This document shows, piece after piece, positions 23,852-30,000 of a stretch of 30,000 nt of DNA. Source of the stretch: Prorocentrum cordatum. Its lineage: Eukaryota; Sar; Dinophyceae; Prorocentrales; Prorocentraceae. The number at the start of each line of letters is the position of its first letter. The stretch's first letter is position 1. The notes below the pieces were generated by a model. That model worked only from the letters and a program-made list of their open reading frames with translations, was not told the DNA's origin and searched no databases. Made by a program: the position numbers and the translations under genes. The stretch is from positions 1 to 30,000 of the forward strand of contig CAUYUJ010002700.1 in assembly GCA_963575745.1 (NCBI GenBank), in the 5' to 3' direction.

Positions 23852-24025
23852 GGCGGCCAGCCGAGCGACCTGCTCGGCAGCAGCGGCTACCCCGTGTCCT
23901 CCGCGAGCGACGGGCCCCCCCCGGCGGACCCCGGCGCCCCCCCGCGGCCCGCCCCGGCGGGCCCGTCGGCGCTGAGCAGCGGCGCCTCGGAGCGGTCCGA
24001 GAGGAGCGGCGCCCTCGTGGGGGTC
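23852..24025 (+). CDS. Candidate host exon, unknown protein
   Basis: Product not recognised. In phase after CAG at 23849-23851 the frame reads GGQPSDLLGSSGYPVSSASD, then a Pro/Ala-rich stretch and ALSSGASERSERSGALVGV, with strongly G/C-ending codons. The start resembles DGQPRDLL at 22996-23019, so the same exon beginning may be present twice. The frame meets TAG at 24041-24043 beyond a plausible donor region (GTGGGGGTCCGAG near 24016), so the exon probably ends before it. Low-complexity composition gives no domain. Confidence 0.42.
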
Positions 24026-24105
24026 CGAGGAGGCAAAAATTAGGCACCGAGGCCGCCACCACTGCCAGAGAGGATCGCGTCGCAGAGGAAAAAGCAGGGC
24101 GGGGG

Positions 24106-24215
24106 ATTTTTGGGCCCATTGCGGCCTCGGGGGGCCCTCGCCGGGCCTCGGGGCCGCCAGGAGACGATGCAGGATGAGAATCTGGTCCCGGGGAAAGGGT
24201 CGGGACTTCCAGGGA
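24106..24215. repeat. Dispersed repeat, paired with 2286-2400
   Basis: Shares GGCCTCGGGG...CTCGCCGGGCC...GGGTCGGGACTTC with 2286-2400. From 24216 to 24400 nothing is recognised. Confidence 0.6.
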
Positions 24216-24404
24216 CCCCGTATTAATTGAAACAATCAGGACGTCGCATGTCTGGGTTCCCCTCTCGGCGGCGAGCCCAGGGGGCCTTCCCGGAGAAGAC
24301 GCACATAATGTCTCAGAAGGCCGGAGCGCGTCTGAGAAGCCCCGTCGCCTTCTGAGGGGGTCTTGCTCCTTTTCACTTCCCCCCCTCGCTCGCCCCCGAC
24401 CCTC

Positions 24405-24545
24405 AGATTTTTTCGAGCCGGGCGTTTCCGCCCGGTTTCGGGCTCCGGGACCCTCACATATCGATCCGGCTCGAAGAACGGCGCAGAAAGACAGGAACCA
24501 TGGCTCTGGTCGTGATTTTTGTGCGAAGCTCCACATTTTTCAGCG
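24405..24545. repeat. Isolated satellite-like monomer
   Basis: CGCCCGGTTTCGGGCTCCGG, GACCCTCACATATCGATCCG, GCTCGAAGAACGGCGCAGAA and AGCGTTGGATCGCAGG follow the monomer order seen at 1425-2270. Confidence 0.75.
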
Positions 24546-24692
24546 TTGGATCGCAGGGTCCCTTGCTTTCGCTTTCTTGGACCTCCTGGGAGGCCCTCGT
24601 CGCCACCGCTGGACTCGCCTCGAAATCCTGCTCAGAACGCACCCCTGGAACCCACCCTGGGAGAGGTCTGGGGAGCACAGTCGAAACCGATG

Positions 24693-24837
24693 GTAAGGAT
24701 GGGTAACCTTTTCAAGGCTACCCTTGCATCCTTGCCGCTTTGGTCCATCCTTGGCTACTTTCGATGGCCCGCCGCGCTCCCAAAAGCCTCACAACACAGG
24801 CGTCCGAGGGGCTTGCGTCCTCAGCGCGCATCCTTGC
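24693..24837. mobile_element. MITE family 6, copy 2
   Basis: Begins GTAAGGATGGGTAACCTT and ends GCATCCTTGC. It shares TTTGGTCCATCCTTGGCTAC with the copy at 7061-7190. Confidence 0.6.
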
Positions 24838-24884
24838 TATCAGTTTTGATTGTAGCGGCCCCGGCACCTTTTGGTCCCCTCCAG

Positions 24885-25106
24885 GGGGTCCCCGGCTGCA
24901 CCGGCGGCACCGCGGCCGCGCTGCTGCGGGAGGGCAGCTTCAGCACCCAGCGCACGACCTCCTCCCCGCCCGTGCCCGAGGCGCCCGGCTTCGGGGAGGA
25001 GCTGCCGCTGCCCGGCCTGCTCCCCCGCGCGCGCACGGAGCCGCCCCCCGCGGCCAAGACGCCCCTGCCGCACATCCCGGCGCTGAACCTGGGCGCTGTG
25101 GGCGCG
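24885..25106 (+). CDS. Candidate host exon, unknown protein
   Basis: Product not recognised. The context TTTTGGTCCCCTCCAG at 24869-24884 is the best-looking 3' splice site in the window. The frame in phase with 24885 reads GVPGCTGGTAAALLREGSFS, then EAPGFGEELPLPGLLPR and AKTPLPHIPALNLGAVGA, nearly all codons ending in G or C. A GT follows at 25107, giving an exon of 222 bp, a multiple of three; another GT lies a few codons earlier. MITE family 3 begins about 23 bases after this donor. It is the most convincing single host exon here, but no family can be named. Confidence 0.5.
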
Positions 25107-25129
25107 GTGCCCCAGGCCCCTAAATGCTT

Positions 25130-25253
25130 GGCATCGCGCGGAGGTGTGTATTTCTTTGCCGGCAAGCACCATCGAGGAACATTTGAGGTCATCCTGCGAA
25201 AAGGCACGCACGGAACCGAACGGTGCACGGGGAACGGACGTCTGAGCGATGGC
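25130..25253. mobile_element. MITE family 3, copy 4, diverged
   Basis: The ends GGCATCGCGCGGAGGTG and ACGTCTGAGCGATGGC and the middle CACCATCGAGGAACATTTGA match the other family 3 copies with more substitutions. Confidence 0.65.
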
Positions 25254-25272
25254 GAGAGTGGGGTCCAAGCAG

Positions 25273-25374
25273 ACGGGGTCGAAGGATCGTGCCGCATCGC
25301 CCGTGCATCGGCGGTGCGACTCGATGTGCAGCGCTAGTTTCTCCACGTCGACGTCGACGGTGCATCGACCCCAC
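25273..25374. mobile_element. MITE family 5, copy 2, diverged
   Basis: ACGGGGTCGAAGGATCGTGC at the left and GGTGCATCGACCCCACT at the right resemble the ends at 4634-4798. Both copies are followed by GGGAGGCCTC- or AGGAGGCCTC-type sequence. Confidence 0.5.
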
Positions 25375-25407
25375 TTGGGAGGCCTCTAGTCACCACCCAC
25401 CAACCCA

Positions 25408-25538
25408 CCCCAACCCAACCCGAAGGCCCCGATTTGCCCTCCATTTCCAGTGGGGGGGGTCTGGGAACATTGAAAAAACACAGATGGAACCCGTACCCCC
25501 CCCCAACCCGAAATTCGTGTCTTCGGGTTGGGTTGGGG
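25408..25538. mobile_element. Inverted-repeat element, 18 bp perfect ends
   Basis: CCCCAACCCAACCCGAAG at 25408-25425 and its exact reverse complement at 25521-25538 bound a 131 bp non-coding segment. CCCCAACCCG recurs inside. Confidence 0.65.
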
Positions 25539-25583
25539 CGGTCTGGTAGATACTCATCTAGGTGCCCCCGCCCGCCCGCCCAG

Positions 25584-25715
25584 CCCACGAGCCCGCGCCG
25601 CTGGAGGGCAGCTCCGCGCTCACCCGGGGCGGGGGCATGACTGCTTCGGGCGGCACGGGTGCCCCGCCCGCGGACTGGGCTGCCGGGGGGCAGGAGGCCC
25701 TGAGCCTTCCAGGAG
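25584..25715 (+). CDS. Candidate host exon, unknown protein
   Basis: Product not recognised. After CCCGCCCGCCCGCCCAG (25567-25583) one frame reads HEPAPLEGSSALTRGGGMTA, then SGGTGAPPADWAAGGQEALS, in G/C-ending codons. It stops looking like protein where the (GGA)n tract starts; AGGAG|GTGGAG at 25711-25721 would be a GT donor. The same frame stays open across the tract into the next island only as poly-Gly and poly-Arg. Confidence 0.42.
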
Positions 25716-25927
25716 GTGGAGGAGGAGGAGGAGGAGGAGGAGGAGGAGGAGGAGGAGGAGGAGGAGGAGGAGGAGGAGGAGGAGGAGGAGGAAGGAGGAG
25801 GAGGAGGAGGAGGAGGAGGAGGAGGAGGAGGAGGAGGAGGAGGAGGAGGAGGAGGAGGAGGAGGAGGAGGAGGAGGAGGAGGAGGAGGAGGAGGAGGAGG
25901 GAGGAGGAGGAGGAGGAGGAGGAGGAG
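25716..25927. repeat. (GGA)n microsatellite, 210 bp
   Basis: About 70 GGA units with two small register changes (GGAAGG near 25791, GGGAGG near 25900). It is the longest purine tract in the window and lies between two exon-like islands. Confidence 0.97.
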
Positions 25928-25929
25928 AA

Positions 25930-26090
25930 GAAGGCCCGGAGCCTGAGCCTTGCGAGCCTGGGCGCGGACTCGGAGGCCACGCTCCACGAGACCCCGCCGC
26001 CGCTCGGGGCCGCCGCTCACAGCCAGGGGCCCGCGCAGGGCGGCGCGCTGCCGCCGTTCCTGGCCTCGCCGCCGCCACCGCCGCCGCCGC
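25930..26090 (+). CDS. Candidate host exon, unknown protein
   Basis: Product not recognised. The frame reads KKARSLSLASLGADSEATLH, then an Ala/Pro-rich stretch ending ALPPFLASPPP, with G/C-ending codons, and runs into CCG/TCG repeats. The many GAG and AAG triplets before it leave the acceptor undefined. It is in frame with the island at 25584 across the microsatellite, so the two could be one exon with an expanded repeat instead of two exons. Confidence 0.38.
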
Positions 26091-26094
26091 CGTC

Positions 26095-26266
<172 letters not shown>

Positions 26267-26270
26267 GCAG

Positions 26271-26507
26271 GGCTTCGCGGCCGGGCTCCCCGACGGAGCG
26301 GCCCCGCCGCCTCTCGACGCTCCGCCCGCGGGGCGGCCCGCCCCCAAGCCGGCGGCGGAGGCCCGCGCGGGCGCCGCGGGCCGCACGCCCTTCAGCGGCC
26401 TGCTGGGCACGGCGCTCCCGGGGCACGCCGCGCTGGCCTCCATGCCGGGCGCCATCCAGGACTTCGCCCACCAGGACTCGGGGCGGGCGGCAATGCGGGG
26501 GGGGTGA
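26271..26507 (+). CDS. Candidate host exon, possibly 3'-terminal
   Basis: Product not recognised. In phase after CAG at 26268-26270 the frame reads GFAAGLPDGAAPPPLDAPPA, then TPFSGLLGTALPGHAALASM and PGAIQDFAHQDSGRAAMRGG, closing at TGA 26505-26507. Codons end almost only in G or C until the last few. It could be the last exon of a + strand gene spanning the right half of the window, or splice out shortly before the stop. Confidence 0.48.
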   Translation, partial: GFAAGLPDGAAPPPLDAPPAGRPAPKPAAEARAGAAGRTPFSGLLGTALPGHAALASMPGAIQDFAHQDSGRAAMRGG

Positions 26508-27074
26508 AGCCCACACAGTGAGGGGCGTGAAGGCAGGGGCCCTCCAAGGGGCACTCTGGGGCCCCTTCTTGGGCCCCGGAGCGCTCCTCCTCAGGGCCCT
26601 TTGCAGCTCCCCCCAAGCAGGTATCCCCCCCCCCTTGCCACCCGCCCGAAGGACCCCTTCCTCTCCCTGATCGGCAGGGGCTGACGGGGCCGCGGGCGGC
26701 GCGCGCCGCGGGTGGGGCGAAAAGGGGTGCGATCGGCGGGGTCGGGGGGATCGGAGGGGGACGAGCATTCGAGTTTTTTGCCCGGCGTCTGCCCGGCACG
26801 GCGTGGGTGCTAATGCGTATGTGCGTTGGCGCGGGATGCGTTTTTGGCCGGGGCGTGCGAGAGCACCTTCGCGCCCCTTCATCCAATCCGCTGCTGCTCG
26901 GAGTCCGCGGAGGGCGAGTTGAGACAACGGCATTTGGCCTTCGGGGGGGGGCCCTCGTCGCCACGGCCGGACGCAGCGCTCAAGACTGGTGCGTGCGGAC
27001 CCTGGGAGAGGTCCGGAGACCGGCTCTGAGCTGCCATTGCCTCGCCTCCCACTGCTCTCGAAGAAAAAGTGCTG
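26508..27074. other. No gene seen
   Basis: GC-rich sequence with G and C runs. Long frames on both strands are compositional. No inverted or tandem repeat of note until 27075. Confidence 0.5.
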
Positions 27075-27222
27075 CACAAGCATAGTAACCTGTCGGAGGT
27101 CCGCGCGGATTTCTTGGAACTTTGCTGGACCCCCCTGGGGGCGGCGCCGGACGCGCTGCCAGGGGGTGCCGAGTGCCAGTCCGAGAAGCCCGCGCGGAGG
27201 TCCAAGAAGTGCTTGTTTATGC
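27075..27222. mobile_element. MITE family 7, copy 2
   Basis: GGAGGTCCGCGCGGATTTCT with TGGA at the left pairs imperfectly with TCCGAGAAGCCCGCGCGGAG and GTCC at the right. TGCACAAGCATAG at the start parallels TGCACAAAAGCATACG at 19620. From 27223 to 27620 nothing further is recognised. Confidence 0.6.
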
Positions 27223-27623
27223 AGTTTGTTCTTCCTCTGATGTCGGGGGCGGAAAAGACGGGGGTGATGACTAGGGGGGGGGGATATCATGGCGTGGGCC
27301 ATGATATTTCCCCAGATCTCATGGCGCCTCTTCTTATTTCATTACGTGCCTCGGCCCCCCCAGGGGCCGCGCACATGCCGCCGGCTATGATTTGCGTCCC
27401 CCCTCTTTGACGCCCCCCACGCCCCCGATAATGCTCCGGCGGAATCACGCAACGCATGGCTCTGGCAGGGTGGTGGCCACTGGGCCGCATAATTGGCGCG
27501 GACGTACTGTGCCGCCCGGCCGGCCGGCCGCGCGAGCTCCACCGCCGTCCAAAAAGGTGCACCCCGGCGGCAGACGGCCACAGGCAGCCTGTGAGAGGAG
27601 CGAGGAGAGCATGGCATTGTGTG

Positions 27624-27702
27624 TAGGGGGCCACACGCGAACCCTACCCCTGCCCCCCACGACTTCTGGGGGGGAGGGGTAGGGTTCGCGTGTGGCCCCC
27701 TA
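27624..27702. repeat. Long hairpin, 35 bp stem
   Basis: TAGGGGGCCACACGCGAACC with 15 more bases (27624-27658) pairs with 27668-27702 with one mismatch around a 9-base loop. Confidence 0.92.
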
Positions 27703-27716
27703 TGTGTTGCACATAC

Positions 27717-27812
27717 GGGAGACCAGACGGGAGGCCATACGAAAGGTCGCACGGCCGACCACACGGGAGACCACACGGGAGACCGCTCGGGAGACCGCAC
27801 GGGAGACCGCGT
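27717..27812. repeat. 12 bp tandem repeat, eight units
   Basis: Units of GGGAGACCRCAC start every 12 bases from 27717 to 27801; the third and fourth are more diverged. Spacing is continuous, with no unique spacers. From 27813 to 28200 no gene is recognised. Confidence 0.9.
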
Positions 27813-28200
27813 CTGGAAGGGCGCACGCCCAGCCTGAAAAGGAAGCATGGTCCCGGCAGAGCACGCGGACAGCAGCAGAGGTGACAGGAGGCGGGTCGGG
27901 GGAGCAGTCAGAGCGTGAATTACCTACCCCGCTTTCGCTTCCAGACAAAACCAAGTCATACCACGCGCCTCCTGGTCAAGCGACCTGTTTGGAAGCGAGG
28001 GTGGTCAAAAGCGAGGTAGGTTCGTTTGCCTCCTAAGCAGGAGAAGCACGGCCCCGGGGAAGCCTTGAGAGAAAGAGCGTGCGTCGCCGGGACACGGGGT
28101 GAGAGCACGGCCATTATCTGCACCCTGGCGCATTCGATTGCAGGGGCTCGTGGCCGTCTGGGCCACAAGTGTAGCCGGCATTGAGGCGAGAGCACGGTTC

Positions 28201-28480
28201 CGAAAAAAGAGTAATAACACCAACAATAACAGTATGATTAAGAATGTTATTATTAATAATAATGAAGACGAAGAGGAAGAACAATACTAACAATTGTACT
28301 AGCAATAGTAACCAAGTAGTACTAACAAGAATGCCAGCCATACGAAGATTATACCAACAATACGCATAAACATCATACAAACAGTACGAATGCTAACATG
28401 AATCATATGAATGCGATTCATAGCACCACCCATGGACTAACAGTACTACGCATGGGGATAACAAGACTAAGAATGGCTAC
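28201..28480. other. AT-rich island of degenerate trinucleotides
   Basis: Abrupt change from GC-rich to AT-rich sequence made of AAC, AAT, TAT and TAC-like triplets (for example AATGTTATTATTAATAATAA), then a return to GC-rich sequence near 28490. Stops occur in all frames. Confidence 0.85.
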
Positions 28481-28624
28481 GAATTGTACTACGCACGGAT
28501 GCCTCGAGCGCCGCGGCTGTCAAGGCTTGGGCGCGCACGGGCTCCCCGTCCCCCCCCCCCCCCTGGGAGGACCCTTCGGGTGCTGTGTTTGCTGCTCCCT
28601 GGCAGCGCCGAGAGAGCCCCCTCT

Positions 28625-28770
28625 CGGGCGAGGCGCTCCTCGGGAGCGCCTTCTCTGGCGAAGCGCTCTTCGGCGAAGCGTGCCTCGGCGAGACGCTCCT
28701 CCCGGCGACGCGCTCTTCGGCGAAGCGCTCTTCGGGGAAAAAGCGCCCCTCCCGGCGAGGCGCTCTCCGG
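28625..28770. repeat. 15 bp tandem repeat
   Basis: Units like GGCGAAGCGCTCTTC recur about nine times with substitutions and small length changes. The repeat is open in both directions, which explains the long frames here. Confidence 0.85.
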
Positions 28771-28821
28771 GAGCGGTGCAGGACGACGTGCCGCTTGGGG
28801 ACACGGCTTCTGGCGATTGCC

Positions 28822-28983
28822 TTGAGCCGCGCCTGTCGCTCGACAGGAGGAATATTCAAAAACAGTCCAGAAAATCGATACGGGGACGATTTTTGGAGCA
28901 CTTCTTGATCATTTTTGGGCATCGTTGGGATATTTTTGGTTCTTTGCCCAGAATCCCCCTGTGGGGGGACACGCCCGACCGGA
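28822..28983. mobile_element. MITE family 1, copy 6
   Basis: The ends TTGAGCCGCGCCTGTCG and ACGCCCGACCGGA, the inner CGACAGGAGGAATATTCAAA and the AT-rich middle match the family. Flanking octamers CGATTGCC (28814-28821) and CGATCGCT (28984-28991) match at 6 of 8. From 28992 to 29299 only pyrimidine-rich sequence and a CGCGTAAGC repeat are seen. Confidence 0.8.
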
Positions 28984-29299
28984 CGATCGCTGTCTGCTCT
29001 GCTGGCGCCCGCGCTGCCGGCGTGCTCTCTCCTCCGCCTTCTTCCGCCTCGCCCCCAGTTTGCTCCCCTGCCCTCTTCGCCTCCTCCCCCCTTTTCGGCG
29101 TTTCGCCTCCCCCCCTCTCTTGCTCGTCTCCCCTCCCGCGACCGCCGCGATATGAGCGACGCAGACAAGCGGGGGCCGCCTGCACGGACGTTCGCGCGTA
29201 AGCCGCCCGCGTCAGGTCGCGCGTAAGCGCTCTCGTTTCCACTGCGGCGTGCCGCGCTGGCGGCCCGCGTAAGCCGTGGCGTGAGGTCGCAATGTCATC

Positions 29300-29945
29300 T
29301 CGCGTGATGGTGATGTTGATGATGATGTTGGTGCTGATGCTGATGCTGATGTTGATGATGATGTTGATGCTGATGCTGCTGCTGCTGCTGATGATGATAG
29401 TGATGGTAACGTTGATGCTGATGCTGATGATGATGCTGATCCTGATGCTGCCGCTGATGATGGTGGTGGTGATGTTGATGATGGTGATGGTGATGATGAT
29501 GTCGATGTCGATGTCGATGCTGATGCTGATGCTGACGCTGGTTATGATGCTGGTGATGCTGCTGCTGACGATGGTGCTGGTGGTGGTGGTGATGATGATA
29601 ATGTTGATAATGACGACGGCGATGACGATGCTGATTCCGATGTTGGTGGTGGCGACGATAGCGATGATAGTGGTGGTAGTGATGACAATAATGATAATGA
29701 TGATGACGATAATGATAATGGTGATGATGGCGATGATGATGATGATTATTAGGAGGAGGAGGATCGTGCTGACGCTGATGCTGATGCTGATGATGCTGAT
29801 GATGGTGGTGGTGCTGATGATGCTGATGGTGATGCTGCTGCTGATGATGCTGCTGCAGATGCAGACGGTGGTGATGATGATGATGTTGATGATGATGCTT
29901 GTGATGACGATGCTGATGGTGATGGTGGTGGCGGTGCCGGTGATG
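29300..29945. repeat. Degenerate TGN trinucleotide repeat, 650 bp
   Basis: Almost every triplet is TG followed by A, T, C or G in an irregular order. One frame gives a Met/Leu/Val-only reading, another gives Asp/Ala/Gly/Val with a TAG near 29753, and the third is full of TGA. The reading frames reflect the repeat, not a gene. Confidence 0.93.
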
Positions 29946-30000
29946 CCGCTCATGTCGGGCGCCCCGCCGCCCCTCCCATGACCACCGGGCAGCGGCGCCT

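Noticed and set aside
27717-27812. CRISPR-like array
   Set aside because: The 12 bp units are contiguous and lack spacers, and the window is eukaryotic.
29292-29981. 229-codon Met/Leu/Val-rich frame
   Set aside because: Produced entirely by the TGN trinucleotide repeat read in the ATG register; no protein-like composition.

Overview
The window looks like nuclear DNA of a dinoflagellate. The evidence is a very GC-rich genome crowded with microsatellites and small inverted-repeat elements, short GC-rich exon-like islands, and a Ty1/copia retrotransposon whose polyprotein matches the type known from Symbiodiniaceae and relatives (Gag with a CCHC knuckle, a methyltransferase-like region, then integrase and reverse transcriptase). 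The organism is inferred from these traits; no rRNA, tRNA or spliced leader was found to fix it.

Layout. 1-8250: host sequence with several candidate + strand exons (112-240, 1135-1251, 2411-2487, 3795-3905, 5348-5482) in a dense mix of microsatellites, a satellite array of about 120 bp monomers (1425-2200), and families of 120-400 bp inverted-repeat (MITE-like) elements. 8251-18630: one near-complete copia-type LTR retrotransposon, + strand, 344/343 bp LTRs, inserted inside a (CTC)n tract. 18631-26507: more candidate + strand exons (18735-18945, 23852-24025, 24885-25106, 25584-25715, 25930-26090, 26271-26507) separated by long trinucleotide tracts and further copies of the same element families. 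26508-30000: no convincing gene; hairpins, tandem repeats, an AT-rich island and a 650 bp degenerate TGN repeat.

The exon-like islands all read on the + strand. Many follow a pyrimidine-rich tract ending in CAG, and several are followed by a purine (GGA)n tract. The simplest reading is one or more long + strand host genes with repeat-filled introns, with the retrotransposon sitting in an intron in sense orientation. Exon ends and phases cannot be fixed without transcripts.

The retrotransposon is the only confidently identified gene set. It encodes Gag and an aspartic-protease-like domain, then a region I read as two tandem copies of a cytosine-methyltransferase-like fold (the second keeps the PC and E-x-P motifs, the first has lost them), then integrase, reverse transcriptase and RNase H in copia order. 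The LTRs differ by only two substitutions and one indel, yet the coding region changes frame several times at short G runs and carries one in-frame stop. Either this young copy was already defective when it inserted, or the assembly has homopolymer errors.
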